Assembly: GCA_009694215.1 (NCBI GenBank)
Contig: SHVN01000002.1
Location: 1 to 64,000, forward strand
Reading direction: 5' to 3'
DNA from: Xanthobacteraceae bacterium
GTDB lineage: Bacteria; Pseudomonadota; Alphaproteobacteria; Rhizobiales; Xanthobacteraceae
DNA length: 64,000 nt
Positions 47,866 through 57,376 of this stretch are shown here, one piece after another. The notes under the pieces are model-generated. The model worked only from the letters and a program-made list of their open reading frames with translations, was not told the DNA's origin and did no database searches. Each line of letters opens with the position of its first letter. Position 1 is the first letter of the stretch. The position numbers and the translations under genes were made by a program.

Positions 47866-49124
47866 GCGCGCCGCTTGCCTCGCTGAAAGACGCCGCATGG
47901 CTGCGCGAAGGCGCGTTGGCCAGGCTGCTTGCCGTGCTCAACAGCGCCGGCGAGGAGGCGCGCGTGGTCGGCGGCGCGGTGCGCAACGCGCTGCTCGGCG
48001 AGCCGATCGTCGAGTTCGATGTGGCAACCACCGCGTTGCCCGAGGAAGTGATCCGGCGCGCCGCGGCCGCGGGCTTTAAGCCGGTGCCGACCGGAATCGA
48101 CCACGGCACCATCACGGTGGTGATCGACAGCCGGCCGTTCGAGGTGACGACGCTGCGCCAGGACGTCGAGACCTTCGGCCGCCACGCCAGCGTGCGCTTC
48201 GGCCGCGACTGGCGGGCCGATGCCGAGCGGCGCGACTTCACCATGAATGCGCTGTCGGTCGGCGCCGATGGCGTGGTGCTCGACTATGTCGGCGGCATCG
48301 CCGACCTGCAGGCGCGCCGCGTGCGCTTCATCGGCGAGGCGAGGCAACGCATCGCCGAGGATTATCTCCGCATCCTGCGTTTCTTTCGCTTCCACGCCGC
48401 CTATGGCCGCGGGCTTCCCGACGCGGCAGGTCTTGCCGCCTGCATCGCCGGGCGCGCGGGGCTTTCGCAATTGTCGCGTGAGCGGGTGCGGATGGAACTG
48501 CTTAAGCTTCTGTTGGCGCCGCACGCCACTCCCGCGCTCGCGGCAATGGCGGAATCCGGCCTGCTGGTGCCGGTGCTGGGCGGCGTTCCCGATCTCGCTG
48601 GCTTCGAGAACATGGCCAATGTTGAGGCTGCGGCCGGCATGCAGGCGGATGCCGTGCAACGGCTCGGCGCACTCGGCGCGCGCATTCCCGAGGACGCCGA
48701 ACGGCTGTGGCAGCGGCTTCGCCTCTCCAACGCCGAGCATGAGCGGCTCAAATCCATGAGCGAAGCCTGGTGGCGGGTCACGCCAGCGAACGAGAAGGAC
48801 GCCCGCGCGCTACTCTATCGCCTCGGCCCTGAGCGTTTCGTCGATCGCGTGCTGCTCGGGTGGTCGCGCTCCTGGTCGCGCACCTCCAGGGCCGTTCAGG
48901 ACGAAGCCTGGCGGGCGTTGGCGAAGCTGCCGGAGCGCTGGGCCATCCCGGTGTTTCCGCTCAAGGCGGCCGATTTCATGACGCGCGGCGTGCCCCAAGG
49001 TCCGGCGCTGGGCGCCGCCATGCACGAAGCCGAGGCGGCCTGGATCGCTGCGGATTTCCCGGCCGGTCAGGAAGCCATCGCAGCCATTGCCGCCGCCGCG
49101 GCAGCCGAAGTCCGCCCCATGTAG
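47862..49124 (+). CDS. CCA tRNA nucleotidyltransferase
   Basis: ARVVGGAVRNALLGEPIVEFDVATTALPEEVIRRA...VVIDSRPFEVTTLRQDVETFGRHA...DWRADAERRDFTMNAL...YLRILRFFRFHAAYG. Confidence 0.95.
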   Translation: MSAPLASLKDAAWLREGALARLLAVLNSAGEEARVVGGAVRNALLGEPIVEFDVATTALPEEVIRRAAAAGFKPVPTGIDHGTITVVIDSRPFEVTTLRQDVETFGRHASVRFGRDWRADAERRDFTMNALSVGADGVVLDYVGGIADLQARRVRFIGEARQRIAEDYLRILRFFRFHAAYGRGLPDAAGLAACIAGRAGLSQLSRERVRMELLKLLLAPHATPALAAMAESGLLVPVLGGVPDLAGFENMANVEAAAGMQADAVQRLGALGARIPEDAERLWQRLRLSNAEHERLKSMSEAWWRVTPANEKDARALLYRLGPERFVDRVLLGWSRSWSRTSRAVQDEAWRALAKLPERWAIPVFPLKAADFMTRGVPQGPALGAAMHEAEAAWIAADFPAGQEAIAAIAAAAAAEVRPM

Positions 49125-49152
49125 TGGCGGTAAAATCACCGGGCGTGTTAGA

Positions 49153-49425
49153 ATGCCGGTGGAGTTCGAGAGTATGTCGCGTTACGAACGCCCCAAGGAT
49201 ATCGCCCGCAGTTTCGCGCAGAACAGCGCACGCCGCAGACTTGCGCGCGGCGATTCCTACCGGCGCGAGACGTTCGCGCTGCCGCGCGAGGCCGCCCGCG
49301 AAAAGGCCCGCGAGATGTTCCGCCGCTTTCCCACGGCCGCCTACATGACCGCGATCGAGAGCTGGCGCGAATTGCCGGACGGCGGCATTGAGTTCACCAT
49401 GCGCCGGCTGCCGAGCGCGGATTGA
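49153..49425 (+). CDS. Small basic hypothetical protein
   Basis: MSRYERPKDIARSFAQNSARRRLARGDSYRRETFALPREAAREKAREMFRRFPTAAYMTAIESWRELPDGGIEFTMRRLPSAD; start uncertain (49153 or 49174). Confidence 0.6.
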   Translation: MPVEFESMSRYERPKDIARSFAQNSARRRLARGDSYRRETFALPREAAREKAREMFRRFPTAAYMTAIESWRELPDGGIEFTMRRLPSAD

Positions 49426-49470
49426 TCTGGCGCCCTGTTCGCGCCTCGCGATCGCGTCTAGGTTGCCGCA

Positions 49471-50226
49471 GTGGTCACCGCATTCGCCGACGTCACCATC
49501 TACCAACTCCTGCTGGTCGCGGGCGTGGCGCTGTTTGCCTCCGTCCTCGGCGGCGCCGCGGGCTACGGGACCGGCGCGCTGATGCCGCTGATCCTGGTGC
49601 CGATGGTGGGCGCCGAGCAGGTGGTGCCGATCATCGCGCTGGCGGGGCTATTGACCAACTCCGGCAGGGTGCTGGCATTCCTGCGCTTTGTCGATTGGCA
49701 ACGCGTTTGGCTGGTGGCGATCGGCGCCATCCCGCCCTGCCTCGTCACCGCTTATGGATATACGCTGCTGACCGGCAAGGGCGCCCAGCTTGTGATCGGG
49801 GCCATGTTGGTGCTGACCGTGCCGCTGCGTTACATGCTGCGCCGTCGCGCGGTGGTGTTGCACAACCGCGGTCTGGTGCTGGGCTCGGTGGGCTACGGCG
49901 CCGCGGTCGGCGGCACGGTCGGCGCCGGCGTCATCCTGCTGTCGCTCCTGATGGCATCGGGCCTTGCGGGCTCCGCCGTGATCGCGACCGACGCGGTGTT
50001 GTCGATTGCCATCGGCGTATCGCGGCTCATGGTGTTCGGATTTGCCGGCGCGCTCACGCCCAAGGTGATCGCCTTCGCCCTGCTGATCGGCGTCGTGGCT
50101 TTTCCCGGCGCGTTCCTCGCCAAGGCCTTCGTGGCGCGGCTGCCGATCCATGTGCACACCGCGATCCTCGACGCTGTGGTGCTGCTCGGCGGCGCGGTGA
50201 TGGTGATCGGCGCGCTGATTCAGTAA
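49471..50226 (+). CDS. TauE/SafE family membrane protein
   Basis: LGGAAGYGTGALMPLILVPMVGAEQVVPIIALAGLLTNSGRVLAFLRFVDW; multiple TMs. Confidence 0.88.
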   Translation: MVTAFADVTIYQLLLVAGVALFASVLGGAAGYGTGALMPLILVPMVGAEQVVPIIALAGLLTNSGRVLAFLRFVDWQRVWLVAIGAIPPCLVTAYGYTLLTGKGAQLVIGAMLVLTVPLRYMLRRRAVVLHNRGLVLGSVGYGAAVGGTVGAGVILLSLLMASGLAGSAVIATDAVLSIAIGVSRLMVFGFAGALTPKVIAFALLIGVVAFPGAFLAKAFVARLPIHVHTAILDAVVLLGGAVMVIGALIQ

Positions 50227-50227
50227 T

Positions 50228-51154
50228 TCACGGCCACTTCACCACCGGCGGCATGGATGACAGGATCGAATCGACGTTGCCGCCGGTGCGCAGGCCGAAG
50301 ATCGTGCCGCGGTCGTAAAGCAGGTTGAATTCGACGTAGCGGCCGCGGCGCACCAGTTGTTCCTCGCGCTCCGCGTCGCTCCAGATCTTTGCGAAATTCG
50401 CGCGCACCAATTCCGGATAGATCTTCAGGAAGGCGCGGCCGACGTCCTTGGTGAAGGCGAAGTCGGCGTCCCAGTCGCCGCTGTCGTGCCAGTCGTAGAA
50501 GATGCCGCCGATGCCGCGCATCTCCTTGCGGTGCTTCAGGTAGAAATACTCATCGCACCATTTCTTGTATTTGTCGTAGGGCGCGATACCGGCATGCGCG
50601 TCGCAGGCCGCCTTCATCGCCGCATGAAAGGCCACCGAATCCGGATCGGTTTGCGTGCGGCGGCGGTCGAGCACCGGGGTGAGATCCGCGCCGCCGCCGA
50701 ACCATGCCTTGCTGGTGACGACGAAGCGCGTGTTAATGTGCACCGCCGGGACATGCGGATTGTGCATGTGCGCGATCAGCGAGATGCCGGAAGCCCAGAA
50801 CCGCGGGTCAGTCTCGGCGCCGGGGATTTCCTTGCGAAACTCCGGCGAGAACTCACCGTGCACCGTCGAGCAATGCACACCGACCTTTTCGAACACGCGG
50901 CCGTTCATCATCGACATGACGCCGCCGCCACCCGGCTCGCCGCTGTGGTCGGCGCGCAGCCAGGGCGCGCGTTTGAAGCGGCCGGCCTCGCGGTTCGCGA
51001 GCGGCGCGCCTGCGGGCAGCGCATCTTCGACCGCCTCGAACGCAGCGCAGATGTCGTCGCGAAGCCGCTCGAACCAGATGCGGGCTTGGGTCTTGCGGGC
51101 GTCGAGCGTCCCGGCGTCGGGGAGGGGGGTGGCCATCGATACGATCTTATTCAT
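50228..51154 (-). CDS. hemF: Oxygen-dependent coproporphyrinogen-III oxidase
   Basis: [27 protein letters not shown]...[11 protein letters not shown]...GIGGIFYDW...[35 protein letters not shown]. Confidence 0.97.
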   Translation of the reverse strand: MNKIVSMATPLPDAGTLDARKTQARIWFERLRDDICAAFEAVEDALPAGAPLANREAGRFKRAPWLRADHSGEPGGGGVMSMMNGRVFEKVGVHCSTVHGEFSPEFRKEIPGAETDPRFWASGISLIAHMHNPHVPAVHINTRFVVTSKAWFGGGADLTPVLDRRRTQTDPDSVAFHAAMKAACDAHAGIAPYDKYKKWCDEYFYLKHRKEMRGIGGIFYDWHDSGDWDADFAFTKDVGRAFLKIYPELVRANFAKIWSDAEREEQLVRRGRYVEFNLLYDRGTIFGLRTGGNVDSILSSMPPVVKWP

Positions 51155-51608
51155 TGCGGAGCCCGTTCGTCTGCCTCATCGCTTCGCCCAATGCCATGGC
51201 GGCGACCATCGCCACATTGATCGAGCGCAAACCGGGCCGCATCGGGACCAGGAGCCGCACGTCGGCGGCCGCATGGACGGCATCGGGAACCCCGGCGGAT
51301 TCGCGGCCGAACATCAGAACATCGTCCGGCCGGTAGCCGTGATCGAGGTAGGACACGGCGGCGGAGGTGGTGAAAAGGATCAGGCGCAGGCCCTTCGGCC
51401 GCCGCCAGGCCTCGAACGCCTGCCAACTGGAGTGTCGCACGATCGACACCTGATCGAGATAATCCATGCCGGCGCGGCGGAAGGCGCGGTCCGAACTCGG
51501 AAAGCCCGTGGGCTCGACGATATGGGCTTTGACCCCGAGGCAGGCCGCGAGCCGCAGAATCGTGCCGGTGTTCTGCGGGATGTCGGGCTCGTAGAGGGCG
51601 ATCCGCAT
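51147..51608 (-). CDS. trmL: tRNA (cytidine(34)-2'-O)-methyltransferase
   Basis: [52 protein letters not shown]...[15 protein letters not shown]...[18 protein letters not shown]. Confidence 0.95.
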   Translation of the reverse strand: MRIALYEPDIPQNTGTILRLAACLGVKAHIVEPTGFPSSDRAFRRAGMDYLDQVSIVRHSSWQAFEAWRRPKGLRLILFTTSAAVSYLDHGYRPDDVLMFGRESAGVPDAVHAAADVRLLVPMRPGLRSINVAMVAAMALGEAMRQTNGLRNE

Positions 51609-51881
51609 GGCCGTCGTTTCGGCCCTGAATCGATCCGCGTCAATGCGCGAATCGCGAGATAGTCAAAGGATTTGTGCGGCTCTTGGTCATTGCGGTGCGG
51701 GCGGGCTTGCGCTCTCTTTGTAAGGGTGCCAATAAACCCCGCCGGATTGCTGCCTTTCGTCCTTCCCCAGGACCGGGGGGCGGCCGGCCCAACCGCCACC
51801 GCGGGCTGCCAGTCCAATCTGGCAGATGCGTTTGCGGTTCTCCTCGCGGGTGGGCTGACTGGCCAAAGAGGGACCTGGACT

Positions 51882-52427
51882 GTGACAGCAACTTCGGTCG
51901 AGCCGACCCGCCGCGATTTCCTTTACATTGCAACCGGCACAGTAGGGGCCGTCGGCGCGGCAGCGGCGCTGGTGCCTTTGATCGCGCAGATGAATCCGGA
52001 TGCCTCGACTATCGCCGCCGGTGCCCCGGTCGAGGTCGATCTCACCCCGATCGCCGAAGGGCAGGTCATCAAGGTGTTCTGGCGCGGCGCGCCGATCTTC
52101 ATCAACCACCGCACCAAGAAAGAGATCGAGGATGCTCGCAAGGTCAATGTTGCGAGCCTGCCCGATCCGCAATCCGACGAAAAGCGCGTCAAGTCTGGCA
52201 AGGACCAATGGCAGGTTCTGATCGGCATCTGCACCCACCTGGGCTGCATCCCGCTCGCGCATTCGGGCGAGTACAACGGCTATTTCTGCCCGTGCCACGG
52301 CTCGGTCTACGACACGTCGGGCCGTATCCGGCAGGGTCCGGCTCCGAAGAACCTTCCGCTGCCCCCCTACAAGTTCCTTTTCGACTCCAAGATCCGGATC
52401 GGCGAAGAGGACGCGGCCAAAGTTTAG
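51882..52427 (+). CDS. petA: Ubiquinol-cytochrome c reductase Rieske iron-sulfur subunit
   Basis: GTG start; Tat-like [54 protein letters not shown]. Confidence 0.96.
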   Translation: MTATSVEPTRRDFLYIATGTVGAVGAAAALVPLIAQMNPDASTIAAGAPVEVDLTPIAEGQVIKVFWRGAPIFINHRTKKEIEDARKVNVASLPDPQSDEKRVKSGKDQWQVLIGICTHLGCIPLAHSGEYNGYFCPCHGSVYDTSGRIRQGPAPKNLPLPPYKFLFDSKIRIGEEDAAKV

Positions 52428-52431
52428 GGTT

Positions 52432-53706
52432 TTGATGATGAGCGGACATTCGACCTACCAGCCGCAAAGCGCATTCATGAAATGGATGGAGCGCCGCCTG
52501 CCGATCGCAGGGCTGGTGTATTCCTCCTTCGTGTCCTATCCGACGCCGCGCAACCTCAACTACTGGTGGACGTTCGGCGGTATCCTGATGTTTCTGCTCG
52601 GCGCGCAGCTCGTCACCGGCATCATCCTGGTGATGCACTACACGCCGCACGCCGACATGGCGTTCAATTCCGTCGAGCACATCATGCGCGACGTGAATTA
52701 CGGCTGGCTCTTGCGCTATCTGCATTCCAACGGCGCCTCGATGTTCTTCGTCGCCGTCTACATCCATATGGCGCGCGGCATGTACTACGGCTCCTACAAG
52801 GAGCCGCGCGAGGTGCTATGGATCCTCGGCGTCATCCTCTACCTGCTGATGATGGCGACCGGCTTCCTCGGCTATACGCTGCCCTGGGGCCAGATGAGCT
52901 TCTGGGGCGCCACCGTCATCACCAACTTCTTCTCGGCGATCCCGCTGGTCGGGGAATCGGTGGTGACGTGGCTGTGGGGCGGCTATTCGATCGGAAATCC
53001 GACGCTGCAGCGATTCTTCTCGCTGCATTACCTGCTGCCGTTCGTGATCGTGGGCGTCGTGGTGCTGCACGTCTGGGCGCTGCACATGGTAGGCCAGAAC
53101 AACCCGACCGGCGTCGAGCCGCAGTCCGAGAAGGACACCGTCGCGTTCACGCCCTACGCCACCATCAAGGACGGTTTCATGATGGTGTGCTTCTGCCTCG
53201 TGTACGCTTGGTTCGTGTTCTACGTGCCGAACTATCTCGGCCACGCCGACAACTACATCCCGGCCAATCCGTCGGTGACGCCGACGCATATCGTGCCGGA
53301 ATGGTACTACCTGCCGTTCTACGCGATCCTGCGCGCCATCCCGAACAAGCTTCTGGGCGTGATCGCGCTGTTCGGCTCGATCGGCATTCTGGCGTTCCTG
53401 CCCTGGCTCGACACCTCGCGGGTGCGCTCGGCCAAATACCGGCCGCTGTTCAGGCAGTTCTTCTGGATCTTCATCCTGGTCACGGTCGGGCTGGGCTGGC
53501 TCGGCTCCAAGCCCGCCGAAGGCGGCTATGTCCTCGCCTCGCGCATCCTGACGTTCTACTACTTCGCGCACTTCATCATCATCCTGCCGGTGCTCGGCTG
53601 GGTCGAAAAGACCAGGCCGCTGCCGAACTCGATTTCCGAGGCCATCCTGAACGAAGGATTGCCGCTCGGAGCGTCCGGCCCCGCGCCGACTGCAACCAAG
53701 AACTAG
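52432..53706 (+). CDS. petB: Cytochrome b of the bc1 complex
   Basis: [60 protein letters not shown]...[22 protein letters not shown]. Confidence 0.96.
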   Translation: MMMSGHSTYQPQSAFMKWMERRLPIAGLVYSSFVSYPTPRNLNYWWTFGGILMFLLGAQLVTGIILVMHYTPHADMAFNSVEHIMRDVNYGWLLRYLHSNGASMFFVAVYIHMARGMYYGSYKEPREVLWILGVILYLLMMATGFLGYTLPWGQMSFWGATVITNFFSAIPLVGESVVTWLWGGYSIGNPTLQRFFSLHYLLPFVIVGVVVLHVWALHMVGQNNPTGVEPQSEKDTVAFTPYATIKDGFMMVCFCLVYAWFVFYVPNYLGHADNYIPANPSVTPTHIVPEWYYLPFYAILRAIPNKLLGVIALFGSIGILAFLPWLDTSRVRSAKYRPLFRQFFWIFILVTVGLGWLGSKPAEGGYVLASRILTFYYFAHFIIILPVLGWVEKTRPLPNSISEAILNEGLPLGASGPAPTATKN

Positions 53707-53716
53707 AGGCAGACCG

Positions 53717-54553
53717 ATGGCCCGCTCAGTTCTCGCCCTCGTTCTCGCCGGCTCGCTTTTGGGCCTTGTCGCCGCGGCGCCGCAGCCGTCCTTCGCTGCG
53801 GGCGAGCATGAAACCCCGGCGCCGCCGCGGCAGAAGTGGTCGTTCTCAGGCCCGTTCGGGAAGTTCGATCGCGCGCAGCTCCAGCGCGGCCTCAAGGTCT
53901 ATCGCGAGGTCTGCGCGGTCTGTCACGGCCTGAAGTATGTGGCGTTCCGCAACCTCGCCGACCTCGGCTACTCCGAAGCGCAGGTCAAGGCGATCGCGGC
54001 CGAATACAAGATCAAGGACGGCCCCAACGATCAGGGCGAAATGTTCGAGCGTCCCGGCCGCCCGGCCGACTATTTCCCGACGCCGTGGGCCAACGAGAAC
54101 GCCGCGCGCGTGCAATACAACGGCGTGCCCCCCGACATGTCGGTTCTCGCCAAGGCGCGCGGCTATGAGCGCGGCTTTCCCTGGTTCATCTTCGACATGT
54201 TCACCCAGTTCCAGGAGCATGGCGTCGACTACATCCATGCGCTGATGGTCGGCTACAAGGAAAAGCCGCCGGCGGGTTTCACGCTGCCGCAGGGGGCGTC
54301 CTACAACGAGTACTTCCCCGGCCACGCCATCGCCATGCCGCCGCCCTTGTCCGACAAGCGGGTCGACTACACCGATGGCTCGCCGGCCACGACCGACCAA
54401 TACGCCAAGGACGTCTCGGCGTTCATGATGTGGGCGGCTGAGCCGCACATGGAGGCGAGGAAGCGCATCGGCTTCCAGGTGATGATCTTCCTGCTGGTGT
54501 TCGCCGGTCTGCTCTACTTCGCCACGAAGAAGGTTTGGGCGGACGCGCACTGA
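53717..54553 (+). CDS. petC: Cytochrome c1
   Basis: Signal peptide; REVCAVCHGLKYVAFRNLADLGYSE...ANENAARVQYNGVPPDMSVLAKARGYERG. Confidence 0.95.
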   Translation: MARSVLALVLAGSLLGLVAAAPQPSFAAGEHETPAPPRQKWSFSGPFGKFDRAQLQRGLKVYREVCAVCHGLKYVAFRNLADLGYSEAQVKAIAAEYKIKDGPNDQGEMFERPGRPADYFPTPWANENAARVQYNGVPPDMSVLAKARGYERGFPWFIFDMFTQFQEHGVDYIHALMVGYKEKPPAGFTLPQGASYNEYFPGHAIAMPPPLSDKRVDYTDGSPATTDQYAKDVSAFMMWAAEPHMEARKRIGFQVMIFLLVFAGLLYFATKKVWADAH

Positions 54554-54581
54554 GACAAAAATCATTCGACGATCTTGACGG

Positions 54582-54615
54582 AGGGCCCCATTGCTTAGTC
54601 AAAGCATGGGGCCCT
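54582..54615 (+). terminator. Terminator-like hairpin downstream of petC
   Basis: AGGGCCCCAT...ATGGGGCCCT with additional TGCTT/AAGCA pairing; no clear U-tract. Confidence 0.55.
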
Positions 54616-54647
54616 TCGCATTTCGGGGCCTCTAGGGAACAGGCAGC

Positions 54648-55523
54648 ATGACCAAGGCCGTGCTCGGCGTGATCGGCGGCTCCGGCATCTACGATCTGCC
54701 GGGGCTGGAGAAGGTGCGCGAGGAGCGTATCCCAAGTCCCTGGGGCGAGCCGTCGGGCGCAGTGCGGATCGGCGAGATCGCGGGCCTGCCGGTTGTGTTC
54801 CTACCCCGCCACGACAAGGGCCACAGGCTGTCGCCCTCCGACATCAATTACCGCGCTAACATCGACGTGCTCAAGCGCGCCGGCGTCACTGATCTCGTGT
54901 CGCTGTCGGCCTGCGGCTCGTTCAAGGAGGAATTGCCGCCCGGCACCTTCGTGCTGATCGACCAGTTCGTCGACCGCACCAACAAGCGCGAGAGTTCGTT
55001 CTTCGGCAAGGGACTGGTGGCGCATGTGTCGATGGCGCATCCGGTGTCGCCGCGGCTGCGCATCCATCTCGCCGCGGCGGCGGCGGCGGAGAACATCGCG
55101 GTCGTGCGCGATGGCACCTATGTCTGCATGGAAGGGCCGCAGTTCTCGACGCTCGCCGAAAGCCTCACCTACAAGAAGCTCGGATATTCTGTGATCGGCA
55201 TGACCAATATGCCGGAGGCCAAGCTCGCCCGCGAGGCCGAGCTTTGCTACGCGACCGTCGCCATGGTGACCGACTTTGACTGCTGGCACCCCGACCACGA
55301 CGCGGTCACGGTGCAGGACATCATCAAGGTGTTGACCCTGAACGCCGAGAAGGCCAAGCGCCTGGTGGCCCGGCTCGCCCGCGATTTCCCGCGCGAGCAC
55401 GAGAATTGCCCGATCGGGTCCGACCGCGCGCTCGATACGGCCCTGATCACGGCGCCCGAGGCGCGCGATCCCGAATTGATCAAGAAGCTCGACGCGGTGG
55501 CGGGGCGGGTGCTCGGCCGCTGA
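54648..55523 (+). CDS. mtnP: S-methyl-5'-thioadenosine phosphorylase
   Basis: [18 protein letters not shown]...[45 protein letters not shown]...[12 protein letters not shown]...[31 protein letters not shown]. Confidence 0.96.
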   Translation: MTKAVLGVIGGSGIYDLPGLEKVREERIPSPWGEPSGAVRIGEIAGLPVVFLPRHDKGHRLSPSDINYRANIDVLKRAGVTDLVSLSACGSFKEELPPGTFVLIDQFVDRTNKRESSFFGKGLVAHVSMAHPVSPRLRIHLAAAAAAENIAVVRDGTYVCMEGPQFSTLAESLTYKKLGYSVIGMTNMPEAKLAREAELCYATVAMVTDFDCWHPDHDAVTVQDIIKVLTLNAEKAKRLVARLARDFPREHENCPIGSDRALDTALITAPEARDPELIKKLDAVAGRVLGR

Positions 55524-55587
55524 GCGGTTGCGTCCCGTCCCATGCTTCGCCAGAGTGCGCCTGCCCGCAAGTCATACGAGAACGTCC

Positions 55588-56136
55588 ATGACCGCACCCA
55601 CGCTGCAATTCGATCTGCGCGAGACCATCCGCACTATTCCAGACTATCCCAAGCCGGGGATCATGTTCCGCGACATCACCACGCTTTTGGGCAACGCGCG
55701 CGCCTTCCGCCGCGCGGTGGACGAACTGGTTCAGCCGTGGGCCGGCATGAAGATCGACAAGGTTGCCGGCATGGAGGCGCGGGGCTTCATCCTGGGCGGC
55801 GCAGTGGCGCATCAGGTGTCGGCCGGCTTCATCCCGATCCGCAAGAAAGGCAAGCTGCCGCACAAGCGCGTGAGCATCGCCTATTCGCTGGAGTACGGCC
55901 TCGACGAGATGGAGATGCACGAGGACGCGGTGGAGAAGGGCGAGAAGGTCATCCTGGTGGACGATCTGATTGCCACCGGCGGCACCGCCGAGGGCGCGGT
56001 CAAGCTGCTCAAGCAGCAGGGCGCGGACGTGCTCGCCGCCTGCTTCATCATCGATCTGCCGGAGTTGGGCGGCGCCGACAAGATCAGGAAGCTCGGCGTT
56101 GCGGTGCGCACGCTGATCGCGTTCGAGGGGCACTAG
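55588..56136 (+). CDS. apt: Adenine phosphoribosyltransferase
   Basis: [32 protein letters not shown]...[16 protein letters not shown]...[21 protein letters not shown]. Confidence 0.97.
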   Translation: MTAPTLQFDLRETIRTIPDYPKPGIMFRDITTLLGNARAFRRAVDELVQPWAGMKIDKVAGMEARGFILGGAVAHQVSAGFIPIRKKGKLPHKRVSIAYSLEYGLDEMEMHEDAVEKGEKVILVDDLIATGGTAEGAVKLLKQQGADVLAACFIIDLPELGGADKIRKLGVAVRTLIAFEGH

Positions 56137-56139
56137 CCG

Positions 56140-56607
56140 TCAGGCGGAATGTTTCAACTGCGGCGCAACCTCGCCGAGCAGGAGTCGCACCTCGAGTTCG
56201 CGGAAGCCGATGGAGACCTTGCGCATCCAGTCGAAAAGCTCCGACGTGGTGTCGGTCGTCTTGCTGGCATAGGCGACGAACGAGAAGTTCGATCGGTCCA
56301 CCACCGAGCGGACTACCGGCGACAGCGCGGGAATTTTGAGCGCCTCGCCGCCGCGGCGCGTGGGCGGGAAATTGGCGTGATAGCGCGTGAACTGCGGAAT
56401 ATACTCGTTGAGCACCGGCACGAGCGGCAGGTCCGGAAATCGGTCCCTGAGCATGGCATAGCCCTGCTGTGCGCGCTCGTCGGGATCGGCGAGAAGCGGC
56501 ACCATCGGCGCGACCGCCCGGCGCCTGGCCTCGGCCATGAAATCGATCTGCTGCATCACCGCGAAGAACCGGTCGAACGGCGCATTGCCGAGGTACCACT
56601 TCATCAT
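56140..56607 (-). CDS. Hypothetical protein (155 aa)
   Basis: Well-coded ORF WYLGNAPFDRFFAVMQQIDFMAEARRRAVAPMVPLLADPDERAQQGYAMLRDRFPDLPL. Confidence 0.6.
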   Translation of the reverse strand: MMKWYLGNAPFDRFFAVMQQIDFMAEARRRAVAPMVPLLADPDERAQQGYAMLRDRFPDLPLVPVLNEYIPQFTRYHANFPPTRRGGEALKIPALSPVVRSVVDRSNFSFVAYASKTTDTTSELFDWMRKVSIGFRELEVRLLLGEVAPQLKHSA

Positions 56608-56684
56608 TACTGATCGGGGAAAAGAACTACTTCAGAAATATCCGAATCAGATTGATGTTGGTGTTCTGAATCAGTTTCCCTAAT

Positions 56685-56938
56685 TTATCGCTTTTCGAAC
56701 CAAAAGAAATGAGAGCGAAGCTAGTCCCGAAGCCAATGACTCTGCACCGATACATCTAGTTGCTTTAGCAACCCCCGATGAAGCAATTCAATCCGCCGAA
56801 GACGAAATTGCACAAAATCTCAAAAGCCAATTGCTGGAACGCATATACGAACTTTCACCAGCATTTTTCGAGCAGCTTGTTGTGGATTTGATTGTTGCAA
56901 TGGGATACGGCGGATCAAAGGGTGCGGTTCGTGGTTAG
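56685..56938 (+). pseudogene. Remnant of an Mrr-type restriction endonuclease
   Basis: Frame reads NESEASPEANDSAPIHLVALATPDEAIQSAEDEIAQNLKSQLLERIYELSPAFFEQLVVDLIVAMGYGGSKGAVRG*; both sides truncated. Confidence 0.65.
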
Positions 56939-57009
56939 CCTTGCGAACCATACGCAGCCCCCCAAAAAACAGTTTTGGAAATACCGCAATACGAAAATGG
57001 GACTCCACA

Positions 57010-57255
57010 CTAGAAATGCGGCACTTCCATCGTGCCGCCGCCGCCCGGTCGGTTTTCCAGCACGAACGGCTGGCCGATCTGCTTGGACACCTAGTCGAGC
57101 ACCACGCGCCCGACGAGGTCGCTGGCGTTGCCGGCGGTGAAGGGGCTGATGACGGAGATAGCCCGCGTTGGCCAGTTTTGCTCGGCGGCCCCGGATGCGC
57201 CGGCGACGATCAGCGCGCCCACCAGACCGGCGTGCAGAATTCGTGGATTCATCAT
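57010..57255 (-). pseudogene. N-terminal remnant of a Bug/TctC family binding protein with in-frame TAG
   Basis: MMNPRILHAGLVGALIVAGASGAAEQNWPTRAISVISPFTAGNASDLVGRVVLD*VSKQIGQPFVLENRPGGGGTMEVPHF*. Confidence 0.75.
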
Positions 57256-57376
57256 GGCATCCGTCCCTGGATCGTGCCGGGGTGGCCGCTTCTGAAGGGG
57301 GGCGCTTGCGCCGGATATGGCTCCGAGGATGCGCAGTTATGGCGCTGGCGGCAAGACGGTTTGCGCCGCCGCGACG

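Noticed and set aside
53700-53720. Possible frameshift splitting an original petB-petC fusion
   Set aside because: petC begins with its own ATG and a convincing signal peptide, and separate genes are the normal arrangement in many alphaproteobacteria.
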